From assembly GCA_037145635.1 (NCBI GenBank), contig JBBCXB010000007.1:1-64000 (forward strand): a stretch of DNA of 64,000 nt. Direction: 5' to 3'. This stretch comes from JAATFS01 sp037145635. GTDB lineage: Bacteria > Pseudomonadota > Gammaproteobacteria > Xanthomonadales > Xanthomonadaceae. The position numbers and the translations under genes were made by a program. This document shows positions 37,948 to 47,052 of the stretch, piece by piece (position 1 is the first letter of the stretch; each line of letters starts with the position of its first letter). A model generated the notes under the pieces. That model was not told the DNA's origin and did not search any database. It saw only the letters and a list, made by a program, of their open reading frames with translations.

Positions 37948-40056
37948 ATGCCCCAGTCGCACCGTCCCGCCCTGACGATGGCGCTCGCCGCCGCCCTGCT
38001 CCCCGCGCTGAGCGGCTGCAACCGCGAGGCGGCCGCGCCGGCACCGGCGCACGCCGCCGGGCATGCGCCGGCCAGGCCGCAGCTGGGCACGTTCGGCTTC
38101 GACAGTGCCGGCATGGATCGCGGCGTGCGCCCGGGCGACGACTTCTTCGGCTACGCCAACGGCCAGTGGGTGAAGACCACCGAGATTCCCGCCGACCGCG
38201 CCAGCTTCAACAGCTTCACCCGCATCGTGGTCGATACCGAGCAGCGTACGCGCGACATCGTCGAGGGAGCGGCGGCCAACGACCGCGCCAGCGGCGAGGA
38301 CAAGCAGATCGGCGACTACTACGCCGCCTTCATGGACGAGGCCGGCATCGAGGCCAAGGGGGTGACGCCGGTGCAGCCGCAGCTGACCGCGATCTCGCGC
38401 CTGGCCGACAAGCGCGCGCTTGCCCGCGAACTGGGCAGCCAGCTCCGCGCCGACGTCGACCTGCTCAACGCCTCGGACACCTACACCGATCGCCTGTTCG
38501 GGCTGTGGGTCTCGCAGGACCTGCACCATCCCGACCGCTATGCGCCGTACCTGGTGCAGGGCGGCCTCGGCCTGCCCGACCGCAGCTACTACCTGGACGC
38601 CGGCCCCGCCGCGGAAATGCGGGCCGCCTACCAGGCGCACGTGGCCAAGGTGCTGGAACTGGCCGGCGTGGTCGACGCGGCGGCCAAGGCCCAGCGCATC
38701 GTCGCGCTGGAGACCGGCATCGCGCGCGTGCACGCCACCGGCGAGCAGACCAACGACGTCCAGGCCGGCGCCAATGCCTGGACGCGCGCCGACTTCGCCG
38801 CGAAGGCCCCCGGCCTGGACTGGGACGCCTTCCTCGCCGCCGCCGGGCTGGAGGCGCAGCAGGACTACGTGGTGTGGCAGCCGCAGGCCGTTGCCGGGAT
38901 CTCGGCCCTGGTGGCGTCGCAGCCGCTGGACACCTGGAAGGACTACCTGGTCTTTCACGCCCTCGACCGCGCCTCGCCCTATCTGTCCAAGGCCTTCGCC
39001 GACGAGCGCTTCGCCTTCTACGGCACCCGCCTCAACGGCACGCCGCAGCAGCGCCCGCGCTGGAAGCGCGGCATCGACGCGACCAACACCGCGCTGGGCG
39101 AAGCGGTGGGCCAGCGCTATGTCGCCAAGTACGTCAGCGCCGACACCAAGGCGCGGGCCGAGGCGATGGTGAAGAACCTCGTCGCCGCCTTCGCCAAGCG
39201 CATCGACGCGCTGGACTGGATGAGCGCGCAGACCAAGCAGCACGCCCAGGCCAAGATCGCCGGGCTCACCGTCGCGGTGGGCTACCCCGAGCGCTGGCGC
39301 GACTACGCCGCGCTCGACGTGCGGCGCGACGACGCCTGGGGGAATGCCGAACGCGCCGAGAGCTTCGAGTACCAGCGCAACCTGGCCAAGCTCGGCCAGC
39401 CGGTCGACCACGGCGAGTGGTACATGCTGCCGCAGACCGTGAATGCGTTGAACGTGCCGCTGGAGAACCGGCTGATCTTCCCGGCCGCGATCCTGCAGCC
39501 GCCGTTCTTCGACCCGGCCGCCGACGACGCGGTCAACTACGGCGCCATCGGCGCGGTGATCGGCCACGAGATCAGCCACAGCTTCGACAACATGGGCGCG
39601 ATGTTCGACGAGCACGGCGAGCTGCACAACTGGTGGACGCCGCAGGACCTGAAGAAGTTCGAGGCCGCCGGCAGCGCCCTGGCGGCGCAGTTCGGCGCCT
39701 ACCGGCCGTTCGACGACCTGGCGGTGAACGGCAAGCTGACGCTGGGCGAGAACATCGCCGATGTCGCCGGCCTGGCCACCGCCTACGACGCCTACCATCT
39801 CTCGCTGCAGGGCCGGCCGGCGCGCACGCTGGAGGGCTTCAGCCCCGACCAGCGCTTCTTCCTCGGCTTCGCCCAGGCCTGGCGCGGCAAGTACCGCGAC
39901 GCGGCGCTGCGCAACGCGCTGCTGACCGACGTGCATGCGCCGGGGCGCTTCCGCGCACAGACGGTGCGCAACCTCGACGCGTGGTATCCGGCGTTCGACG
40001 TGCAGCCGGGCCAGTCGCTGTACCTGGCGCCGGAGCAGCGGGTCAGGATCTGGTGA
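37948..40056 (+). CDS. M13-family zinc metallopeptidase lipoprotein
   Basis: 702 residues, the family length. The signal peptide ends in a lipobox PALSGC (Cys24), so it is a periplasmic lipoprotein. N-terminal M13 sequence is PGDDFFGYANGQWVKTTEIPADRASF. The zinc site is HEISH (540-544) with Glu601 in GENIADVAG. The C-terminus ends RVRIW, close to the conserved CxxW ending of neprilysins but without the Cys. It hydrolyses oligopeptides. It is divergent from the EAL gene and probably monocistronic. Confidence 0.93.
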   Translation: MPQSHRPALTMALAAALLPALSGCNREAAAPAPAHAAGHAPARPQLGTFGFDSAGMDRGVRPGDDFFGYANGQWVKTTEIPADRASFNSFTRIVVDTEQRTRDIVEGAAANDRASGEDKQIGDYYAAFMDEAGIEAKGVTPVQPQLTAISRLADKRALARELGSQLRADVDLLNASDTYTDRLFGLWVSQDLHHPDRYAPYLVQGGLGLPDRSYYLDAGPAAEMRAAYQAHVAKVLELAGVVDAAAKAQRIVALETGIARVHATGEQTNDVQAGANAWTRADFAAKAPGLDWDAFLAAAGLEAQQDYVVWQPQAVAGISALVASQPLDTWKDYLVFHALDRASPYLSKAFADERFAFYGTRLNGTPQQRPRWKRGIDATNTALGEAVGQRYVAKYVSADTKARAEAMVKNLVAAFAKRIDALDWMSAQTKQHAQAKIAGLTVAVGYPERWRDYAALDVRRDDAWGNAERAESFEYQRNLAKLGQPVDHGEWYMLPQTVNALNVPLENRLIFPAAILQPPFFDPAADDAVNYGAIGAVIGHEISHSFDNMGAMFDEHGELHNWWTPQDLKKFEAAGSALAAQFGAYRPFDDLAVNGKLTLGENIADVAGLATAYDAYHLSLQGRPARTLEGFSPDQRFFLGFAQAWRGKYRDAALRNALLTDVHAPGRFRAQTVRNLDAWYPAFDVQPGQSLYLAPEQRVRIW

Positions 40057-40063
40057 CGCCCGT

Positions 40064-40087
40064 CGCGCGCCCGCTGCCGGGCGCGCG
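40064..40087. terminator. 9-bp hairpin between convergent genes
   Basis: CGCGCGCCC (40064-40072) pairs with GGGCGCGCG (40079-40087) across a 6-nt loop, eight bases after the peptidase stop and before the end of the leftward oxygenase gene. Confidence 0.5.
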
Positions 40088-40098
40088 CCTGCCGCCCA

Positions 40099-41013
40099 TC
40101 AGGCGGGCCACTGCGCCAGGGACGCCGGCGGCAGCTGCATGCGCCGGCAGGCGCGGGCCGCCAGCCCGTCGCTGAGCGCCAGGCGGAACAGCGGCGCCAG
40201 CCCGCGCATCGCCGCGGCCTGCGCGCGCACGCGCGCGCCGCGACCCTGCCCGAGCCGGGCCTGGGCCCAGTCCGGCAGCAGCGCCGCGCCCGCGCCCAGG
40301 AACACGTCGCGCGACAGGCCGGCCGCCGGCACCGGCAGGCGGATCGCCGCCAGGATCGCCAGCACCTCGCGCGAGCGCGCATCCACCCGCAACTGCGGCT
40401 GCAGGCGTGCGAAGTACGCGTCCACCGCGGCCTCCGACGCCGGCACGTCGCACGCGCCCAGCGCCTCAGCGACCCGCCGGGCCTCATCGTAGTAGCGGTC
40501 GGCGAGGGCCGCCGGCACCGGCCGGCAGTAGCGGCGGCATCCCTGCAGGAAGCCGTAGGCCTCGGTGACATGGACCCAGGTCAGCAGGTCGGGGGCATCG
40601 GCACGATACAGCTGGCCGTCGGCGGTCTCGCCGCCGATGCGCGCGTGGATCGCGCGCACCCGGGCGATCAGCGCCTCCGCTTCCGCGCGTGGCGCATAGG
40701 TGGTGCCGGCGACGAAGTTCGTGGTGCGGCGCAACCGGCCCACCAGGTCGTTGCGGAAGTTGGAGTGGTCGTAGACGCCGGCCAGCGCGCGCGGGTGCAG
40801 GGTCTGCAGCATCAGCGCACACAGCCCGCCCGCCAGCATGCCGGGGAACTCCGAGTGCACGCGCCAGGTGACGCTGTCGGGGCCGAACAGGCCCGGATCG
40901 CCGAGCGGCCGGTCGTACTCGATACCGCTGTGGCCACGCGGGAAGGCGTCCAGCACCCAGCGCCGGATCTGTGCGGTGGCGGGGGCGGCGAGGGTTCGGA
41001 GGAAGACGGACAT
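40099..41013 (-). CDS. DUF2236 / MpaB-type oxygenase family protein
   Basis: 304 residues from MSVFLRTLAAPATAQIRRW. Family features include VTWRVHSEFPGMLAGGLCALMLQTLHPRALAGVYDHSNFR, then RTTNFVAGTTY, and LTWVHVTEAYGFLQGCRRY. Conserved His and Arg residues match the haem-b oxygenase fold described for latex-clearing and MpaB proteins. The natural substrate is unknown. It is cytosolic and apparently monocistronic. Confidence 0.85.
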   Translation of the reverse strand: MSVFLRTLAAPATAQIRRWVLDAFPRGHSGIEYDRPLGDPGLFGPDSVTWRVHSEFPGMLAGGLCALMLQTLHPRALAGVYDHSNFRNDLVGRLRRTTNFVAGTTYAPRAEAEALIARVRAIHARIGGETADGQLYRADAPDLLTWVHVTEAYGFLQGCRRYCRPVPAALADRYYDEARRVAEALGACDVPASEAAVDAYFARLQPQLRVDARSREVLAILAAIRLPVPAAGLSRDVFLGAGAALLPDWAQARLGQGRGARVRAQAAAMRGLAPLFRLALSDGLAARACRRMQLPPASLAQWPA

Positions 41014-41382
41014 GCGTGCATCGTAGCGGCCGCCCCGGTACGGCACGATGACGCGCCGGATGCGAGTGCGCGACGGCACGCTCACAGCACGACCACCCGG
41101 GCGGGGCAATAGTGGCCCCGGCCGCGCACTCGCGTACGTGGCCGGGCCGGATGCCCGGCAGTCTGCGGTGTGCGGTGTGCGGTGCAGCATAAACATCGCC
41201 ACGGCCGCCCGCCCCGGTCGCGCCCGATGCCTGAAACCCCGGGTTTTGCGCGGCACGGCGCGACATCCGGCGTTCCCGCACCACGCAGGCGTTGCCACCG
41301 GGCGCGAAAGTGCTAGAAAGAGGCGTCCCAGGGTCGCCGGTTCCGCAAGTCGCACGTACCAGCCAGTCGCAAGGAGCTCGTC
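41014..41382. other. 369-bp gene-free intergenic region
   Basis: Between divergent genes. It contains three short TGCGGTG tandem units at about 41163-41184 and a possible promoter for the gene at 41383 (TTGCCA near 41292, TAGAAA 16 bases later). No open frame with a ribosome site was found. Confidence 0.5.
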
Positions 41383-41985
41383 ATGATCGCTTTGTTCCAG
41401 GGTTTGGGTCTGCTGCTGAAAGACAACGAACTGCACCGCCAGCCGTTCGAAGACCAGATCGCGCATTGGCGCGACAAGACCGATCGCCAGATCGACGAGG
41501 AGGTGGAGCTGCTCGGCGTCGCCAAGCGCCAATGGGTGGTGTCCTCGATCATCGGCTGGCAGGCGATCTCGCTGGTACTGCTCGGCGTGATCACCCACCA
41601 GCTGTGGCAGCACGACTACCACGTCACTTTCAGCCGCATCGTGATCGTGCTGACCTCGTGGGTCTCGATCCTGTTCGTGATGTGGTACATCGCCGACCTG
41701 TTCGACCACAGTGCCGGTTTCGAGCGCTGGCTGCGCGCGTTCAACAGCCGCGCCCGCCTCACCCCCGATGCCGACACGGTGGAATGCGTGGCCGATGCGC
41801 TGGAGATGAGCCGCCGCTATCCGGAAGTGCTGCGCTACAAGCAGGACGTCACCCGCCACCGCGAGCTGCGCCACGAGGACATCGTGATCATGCGCGAGAT
41901 GGGCCGGCTGCGGCAGCATTCGGAGCTGGTGCGCGAGCTGGACCGCTTCGACGGCGCCCCCCGGCTGGTGGTCAGCTCGGCCTGA
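41383..41985 (+). CDS. Two-helix membrane protein of unknown function
   Basis: 200 residues. The first 55 are charged and cytosolic (FEDQIAHWRDKTDRQIDEEVELLGVAKRQW). Two membrane segments follow at about 53-73 (SIIGWQAISLVLLGVITHQL) and 85-105 (IVIVLTSWVSILFVMWYIADL). The C-terminal 90 residues are soluble and charged. AAGGAG precedes the ATG. It stands alone and I do not recognise a family. Confidence 0.75.
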   Translation: MIALFQGLGLLLKDNELHRQPFEDQIAHWRDKTDRQIDEEVELLGVAKRQWVVSSIIGWQAISLVLLGVITHQLWQHDYHVTFSRIVIVLTSWVSILFVMWYIADLFDHSAGFERWLRAFNSRARLTPDADTVECVADALEMSRRYPEVLRYKQDVTRHRELRHEDIVIMREMGRLRQHSELVRELDRFDGAPRLVVSSA

Positions 41986-42107
41986 GTGCAGGCGGGGCGT
42001 CTCCGGCGTCTCGGACTCGGGGTGGCGCCACGCACCAGGCGCGTTGCCGGGAGGCCGCTGCCCGCGTGTGCCTGGAGACCGATGTGGCAGCGGATGTCTG
42101 TCTCGGG

Positions 42108-42134
42108 CCTGGGATTAGGGATTGGGGATTAGGC
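42108..42134. repeat. Short run of GGGATTR heptamers
   Basis: Three to four head-to-tail copies of GGGATTA/GGGGATT in the gap after the 41383 gene. It is related to the larger array at 46793-46834. Confidence 0.5.
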
Positions 42135-42149
42135 AGTTTAGTCGTGCCC

Positions 42150-42471
42150 GTCAAAGCCAGCAGAACCACGGAAGCAACGCTTTTCGTTTCGCCAAACCAA
42201 CTATCTGTGCAGAGGGGCCCGTGGGTGCCGGGGCAGGACCTTCCACGACAGGGCGCGTGGAAGAGTCCCCATGGACGGGTTCACGGCGTGTCCTGCCCCG
42301 GCACCCGCGGGCCCCTCCCACGCTGGCAAACGGGGCGCCAATCGCAGGCCAACCGCCCACTGGAAGGCAAAGGACACCGCCAAGATCAACGGCTTCGGCA
42401 AGGGACCCCAGCGTGACCGCGGGACGGGCTCCCCGGCGCGGCAGGCACCCTGTCCGAAGCGCCGCCGCGGC
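42150..42471. repeat. Full copy 2 of dispersed ~300-bp palindromic intergenic element
   Basis: Aligns with 345-675. The core arms 42214-42239 and 42290-42315 are 26 nt and complementary except for one G-T pair. The inner stem CTTCCACG (42240-42247) / CGTGGAAG (42256-42263) is identical to copy 1. The tail runs up to the stop codon of the leftward APC permease. The gap 41986-42471 has no gene; short open frames within it are shared artefacts of the repeat. Confidence 0.75.
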
Positions 42472-44067
42472 TCAGGCCGAGGCGACCGCCTTTTCCACCG
42501 CCGGGGTGCGCCAGCCGCTGCGTACGCCCCACAGGTAGAACACCAGCCCGGCCACGCCCACCACCACCAGATCGGGGCCGTACGACAAGTAGCCGCGGCC
42601 GCCGAAGGTGGTGCTGCCGGCCCACGACAGCAGCGCGATCACTGGCAGGTAGCAGATCATCCAGCTCGCGCCCTTGAGGTTGCGGCCGAAGTCCTTCCAG
42701 CCCTGCTTGGCCTGGTAGTACGCATACACCGGCAGCGCCGCCACCATCAGAAGGATGATCTCGCCGGTCAGCGGCCAGCGCGCCCAGTACAGCAGCTCGG
42801 TCGCCATCACGAAGGCGATGCCGGCCAGCACCGGCATAGCGAAGATGCGCAGCGGGCGGTGGATGTCCGGCGCGGTGCGGCGCAGCGTCATCGCGCTCAC
42901 CGGGCCGGTGAGGTAGGAGATGATCGTGGCCACCGAGATCACCGCCGCCAGCGTGCCCCAGCCGCGGAAGAAGAACAGGAACAGGTAGGACACCGCGAGG
43001 TTGAAGAACATCGCCGGCCGCGGCACGCCCCAGTGCGCGTGCACCCGGCCCAGCACCGCCGGCAGGGTCCCGTTCTTCTCCATGCCGTAGATCATCCGCG
43101 CCGTGGTCGCGGTGTAGGTGATGCCGGTGCCGCTGGGGCTGACGAAGGCGTCGATGTACAGCAGCATCGCCAGCCAGTGCAGGTTGACGATGATCGCCAG
43201 CTCGGCGAACGGCGAGCGGAAATCGATGCCGTGCCAGCCGGCCTTGGCCAGCAGGTCCGGCGGCACCGCGCCGATGTAGGCCACCTGCAGGATCAGGTAG
43301 ACGACGGTGGCCAGGCCGATCGAGCCCAGCACCGCGAACGGGATGCTGCGCCCCGGGTTCTTGGCCTCGCCGGCGAGGTTCACCGGACTCTGGAAGCCGT
43401 TGAAGCTGAAGACGATGCCGGCCGTGGCCACCGCGGTGAGCACCGCCGCCAGGTCGATCACGTGCGCGTCGCCGTGGATGCCGACGCTGAAGTTCTCGCT
43501 ATGGAAGCCGCTGGCGACCAGCGCGATGCCGGTCGCCGCCGGCACCACCAGCTTGAACACGGTGATCAGCGTGTTGGAACGCGCGAACAGCTTCACGCTC
43601 CAGAAGTTGAGCAGGAAGTACACCAGCACCAGCACCGCGGCGATCAGCAGCCCCGGCACCGACAGCTCGCCCGCGCCCCCCGGCGCCTGCACGTACAGGT
43701 CCTGCGCCCATTTCCACGGCCACGACGCCATGTACTGCACCGAGGCCTCGGCCTCGACCGGGATCACCGAGACGATCGCGATCCAGTTCGCCCAGCCGGC
43801 GATGAAGCCCACCAGCGAGCCGTGCGAATAGTGGCTGTAGCGCACCATGCCGCCGGATTCCGGGAACATCGCCCCGAGCTCGGCATACGACAGTGCGATG
43901 GTGGTGATGATCGCCGCGCCCAGCAGCCAGGCCCAGACCGCGCCCGGGCCGGCCAGGCCGGCCGCGCGCCAGGCGCCGAACAGCCAGCCGGAGCCGATGA
44001 TCGAGCCCAGGCCGGTGAGCATGAGGGCGAAGGGGCCGACTTCGCGGCGCAGGGGACTGTCGGACAT
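42472..44067 (-). CDS. APC-superfamily amino acid permease
   Basis: 531 residues with about twelve membrane segments. The N-terminal family motif is FALMLTGLGSIIGSGWLFGAW, followed by AELGAMFPESGGMVRYSHYSHG. GIVFSFNGFQSPVNLAGEAKNPGRSIPFAV is the conserved core of helices 6-7. It imports an amino acid or amine with protons. It is monocistronic. The specificity is unknown; the type resembles aspartate/proton symporters. Confidence 0.9.
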   Translation of the reverse strand: MSDSPLRREVGPFALMLTGLGSIIGSGWLFGAWRAAGLAGPGAVWAWLLGAAIITTIALSYAELGAMFPESGGMVRYSHYSHGSLVGFIAGWANWIAIVSVIPVEAEASVQYMASWPWKWAQDLYVQAPGGAGELSVPGLLIAAVLVLVYFLLNFWSVKLFARSNTLITVFKLVVPAATGIALVASGFHSENFSVGIHGDAHVIDLAAVLTAVATAGIVFSFNGFQSPVNLAGEAKNPGRSIPFAVLGSIGLATVVYLILQVAYIGAVPPDLLAKAGWHGIDFRSPFAELAIIVNLHWLAMLLYIDAFVSPSGTGITYTATTARMIYGMEKNGTLPAVLGRVHAHWGVPRPAMFFNLAVSYLFLFFFRGWGTLAAVISVATIISYLTGPVSAMTLRRTAPDIHRPLRIFAMPVLAGIAFVMATELLYWARWPLTGEIILLMVAALPVYAYYQAKQGWKDFGRNLKGASWMICYLPVIALLSWAGSTTFGGRGYLSYGPDLVVVGVAGLVFYLWGVRSGWRTPAVEKAVASA

Positions 44068-44158
44068 GCACTACCTGTCGTGGAACGCCGGAGCCGGCGA
44101 CAAGCGCCCAATGATCGCAGAAGCGGGGCAGGCGCGTCAGTCCGTATTCAGCGCCGCC

Positions 44159-44530
44159 CTATTCCGCCGCGCAGACCCCCTGCGGCGCCTGCGCGGCCAC
44201 GCAGGCGCCGAAGCGCGGCGGCAGGCCCCGCAGCTCGCGGGTCTGCCCGACCGCCAGCGCGAAGCGTTCCAGCACCTGGCGGGTGCAGGCCGCGGTCGCG
44301 GCCGGGCTCCCCGGATGCGCCTGGCAGCGTTCGGCGAACACCAGGTAGTGGCACTGCCGGCTCTGGCTCAGCAGGCAGTGGAAGCGCGCCACGCCGTCGT
44401 GCGTGGCGGTCTTGCTGAAGAGCACGTCGGCCCCGTCGACGCTGGCGCGCGTGATCGAGGTCGTGCCGGTGTTCTCGTGGCAGCCGGCCAGGGCCAGCAG
44501 GCAGTACAGCAGCGAAGCGAGCAGGCGCAT
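44159..44530 (-). CDS. Small Cys-rich lipoprotein
   Basis: 123 residues. The signal peptide ends in the lipobox LALAGC (Cys17). The mature part has several Cys that could pair (FHCLLS, SRQCHYLVFAERCQAH, AACTRQVLE, GACVAAQ, GVCAAE). It begins 31 bases after the LytTR regulator stop, so it is probably the third gene of the two-component operon. It could be a surface sensor component or an unrelated passenger. No family is recognised. Confidence 0.72.
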   Translation of the reverse strand: MRLLASLLYCLLALAGCHENTGTTSITRASVDGADVLFSKTATHDGVARFHCLLSQSRQCHYLVFAERCQAHPGSPAATAACTRQVLERFALAVGQTRELRGLPPRFGACVAAQAPQGVCAAE

Positions 44531-44560
44531 GACGGATTCCTTGGCGGGACGGAGGCGGCA

Positions 44561-45337
44561 TCACATGCCGCGGAACAGGCTCATGAACGGGACGCTGACG
44601 GTCAGCGTCTCCGGCCGGGTCTTCAGCGTCAGGCGGCCCTTGCCGGTGTCGTCGCGCACCACCGCCGCGACTGCCTTCATGTTGACGATGGTGGATCGGT
44701 GGATCTGCTTGAACGCCTGCGGGTCGAGCGCGTCCAGCAGCTCGCGCAGCGAGGTGCGCAGCAGCGCCTCGCCGCCGGCGGTCATGACCACCGTGTACTT
44801 GTGGTCTGCCTGGAAGTAGGCCACGTCGTCGAGCAGGATCAGCCGCGTCTCGCGGCCGGCGCTGGCGGTGACCCAGGCCAGCGGTGGCCGCGCGGCCACC
44901 GCGGCCGGGGCCTGCGCCAGCCGCTGCAGCAGCGCCTCCAGGGCCGCCGGGTCGGAACGGCCGGCGGCGACGCGGGCCTGCACCCGCTGCACGGTGGCCT
45001 GCAGCCGGTCGCGCGCGATCGGCTTCAGCAGGTAGTCCACCGCGCCCTGCTCGAAGGCGTCGACCGCGTACTGGTCGTAGGCGGTGACGAACACCACCTG
45101 GGTCCGCGGGCTCACCTCCGCCATCGCGCGCGCGACCTCGATGCCGGTGAGGCCGGGCATGCGGATGTCCAGGAACACCACGTCCGGGCGGTGCGCGGCG
45201 ATCGCTTCCAGCGCCCCGGCGCCGTCGTCGCACTCGGCCACCACCTGCAGCGCCGGCCACACCTCGGCCAGCAGCGCGAGCAGCGACTGCCGCAGCAGCG
45301 CCTCGTCCTCGGCCACCACCGCCCGCAGCAGGCTCAT
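44561..45337 (-). CDS. LytTR-type response regulator
   Basis: 258 residues. The receiver domain (about 4-120) has VVAEDEALLRQSL, phospho-Asp57 (VVFLDIRMPGLTG) and Lys in YLLKPIARDR. The LytTR DNA-binding domain (about 155-255) includes VAYFQADHKYTVV and FKQIHRSTIVNMKAV. Its start overlaps the kinase stop as ATGA. It should act with the LytS-like kinase next to it. Targets are not evident. Confidence 0.93.
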   Translation of the reverse strand: MSLLRAVVAEDEALLRQSLLALLAEVWPALQVVAECDDGAGALEAIAAHRPDVVFLDIRMPGLTGIEVARAMAEVSPRTQVVFVTAYDQYAVDAFEQGAVDYLLKPIARDRLQATVQRVQARVAAGRSDPAALEALLQRLAQAPAAVAARPPLAWVTASAGRETRLILLDDVAYFQADHKYTVVMTAGGEALLRTSLRELLDALDPQAFKQIHRSTIVNMKAVAAVVRDDTGKGRLTLKTRPETLTVSVPFMSLFRGM

Positions 45338-46635
45338 GCCACGCTCCCGTGCGCCGGCCGCGAAGGCCGTGCCGGGGCCAGCGCGGTCGCCGTGGCAGCC
45401 GTCGGCACGGCCGGCGGCCACGGCAGGGTCAGGGTGGCGGCCACGCCGCTGGGGAAGTTGGACACCAGCGCGAACGAGGCGGCCGCGCCGTAGGTCAGGC
45501 GCAGGCGCTCGCGCAGGTTGGCCAGGCCGATGCCGGTGCCGGACGAGGCACCGCCGAATCCCTGGCCGTCGTCGGCCACGGTCACGGTGGCGTGGTCGCC
45601 GGCCGCGCGCGCCAGGATCCAGATGGTGCCGCCGCCGGGCTTGGGCTCCAGCCCATGCTTGATGGCGTTCTCCACCAGCGTCTGCAGCATCATCGACGGC
45701 AGCGGCAGCGCGCGCAGCTCGAACGGCACCTCCAGCTGCAATGCCAGCCGCGCACCCATGCGGATGCGCAGGATCTCCAGGTAGGCCTGGGTGCGCTCCA
45801 GTTCCTCGCCCAGCGTGGAGACGGCCTCGTCGGTGCTCGGCAGCGACCGCCGCAGGTACTGGATCAGGTGACCGATCATCGCGTCGGCGCGCGGCGGGTC
45901 GGTGCGCGCCAGGACCTGCGCGCTGGCCAGGGTGTTGTAGAGGAAGTGCGGCTCGACCTGGGCGTGCAGCAGGTTCAGCCGCGCCACCGCGAGCGCCTTC
46001 TCGGTCTCCGACTGCTCGGCGGCGGCCTGCTCGTCGCGGCGCTGGCCGGCGACGTGGCGCACCAGCGCGCGGCCGAGCGCCTCGGCGTTCTCGTAGTTGC
46101 TGCCCTCGTCCACCGCGAACAGGTCCACCCAGGCGCCGGCGTCGGGCTCGCACAGCAGGGTCACACTGCTGGTGCCCGCGCCCGGCGTGACCGTGGCCAG
46201 CACCTGGTTGCGCGTGATCGCGAAGCGCGCGAACACGTTCCAGCGCGAAGGAGTGCGCCCGGCGTAGGGATCCAGGCGCCGCACCTTGGCGCGCACCTGC
46301 AGGCTGCCCGGCGCGCTCTCCAGCGCCTCCACCCGCGGCAGCTCGCGGACCGCGCGCTCGACCAGCTCGAACGCGTCGCCGGTATCCAGCGGCACCTCGA
46401 TCTGGCGGCGCTGGCGGCTGGACAGCGCATCGTGGTCGAGCCGGCTGGCGATCAGCCTGACCCGGCGCAGGTGCGCGAAGCTGCTCACCGCGGCCAGCGC
46501 CAGCAGTCCGGTCGCGACCAGGGCGAAGAACGGGCCGATGGAGTCGAACAGCTGGGCCCACATGAACCCGGCCACGAGCAGCGCCGCGGCCCAGGCGAAC
46601 AGAATGCGCACGACGAGGAAGAGGCTGGCGGACAC
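45334..46635 (-). CDS. LytS-like sensor histidine kinase (HPK7/His_kinase family)
   Basis: 433 residues, GTG start with GGAG seven bases upstream. Two membrane segments are near the N-terminus (VRILFAWAAALLVAGFMWAQ and FFALVATGLLALAAV). A cytosolic region of about 150 residues precedes the His_kinase motif ARLNLLHAQVEPHFLYNTL, with the phospho-acceptor His. The ATPase part has MLQTLVENAIKHGL and VADDGQGFGG. It lies upstream of, and overlaps, the LytTR regulator gene. A longer frame reads into the upstream repeats and was rejected. Confidence 0.92.
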   Translation of the reverse strand: MSASLFLVVRILFAWAAALLVAGFMWAQLFDSIGPFFALVATGLLALAAVSSFAHLRRVRLIASRLDHDALSSRQRRQIEVPLDTGDAFELVERAVRELPRVEALESAPGSLQVRAKVRRLDPYAGRTPSRWNVFARFAITRNQVLATVTPGAGTSSVTLLCEPDAGAWVDLFAVDEGSNYENAEALGRALVRHVAGQRRDEQAAAEQSETEKALAVARLNLLHAQVEPHFLYNTLASAQVLARTDPPRADAMIGHLIQYLRRSLPSTDEAVSTLGEELERTQAYLEILRIRMGARLALQLEVPFELRALPLPSMMLQTLVENAIKHGLEPKPGGGTIWILARAAGDHATVTVADDGQGFGGASSGTGIGLANLRERLRLTYGAAASFALVSNFPSGVAATLTLPWPPAVPTAATATALAPARPSRPAHGSVA

Positions 46636-46792
46636 GGGCGCGCTCCGGGGAAGGTGGCGCGAGCATAGCCGTGCCCCGGGCTGTCCGCAGCGGCGTGGCG
46701 ACGAAGCCGGGAATGCGGCGACCGGGCCGCGGCGCGCGGGTGCGAAGCGGCGGCGGTCGCGCTGCCGGTCCTTGCCTGGCGTGGTGATGGGT

Positions 46793-46905
46793 GGGGATTG
46801 GGGATTGGGGATTGGGGATTGGGGATTGGGGATTGGGGAATCGGGAATCGGGAGTCGGAGGTCGGAGGTCGGGTTGGGGTTTGGGTTTGGGTTGGTGGTT
46901 GGGGT
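46793..46905. repeat. G-rich heptamer tandem array, six perfect GGGGATT units
   Basis: Six perfect GGGGATT units (46793-46834) are followed by degenerate units of types GGGAATC, GGAGGTC and GGGTTTG. The plus strand could form G-quadruplexes. It sits in the 417-bp gap 46636-47052 between the divergent kinase operon and the Tat-exported oxidase, which has no gene of its own. Confidence 0.85.
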
Positions 46906-47052
46906 TGGTGGTCGCTCGGCAGCGTTGGTCGGCAATGGGCAGGTGAAGTGGGCGGGTAGCGGTGAACGGGGGCGGGGGCGGCAACCGCCGGCGCGCGGGC
47001 GCGCGCTATGCTCGGTCCCGGGCGGAACCTGCGCCCGCCGACAAGGAGTTCC

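Noticed and set aside
46793..46905. CRISPR array
   Set aside because: The units are contiguous heptamers without unique spacers, and no cas gene is nearby.
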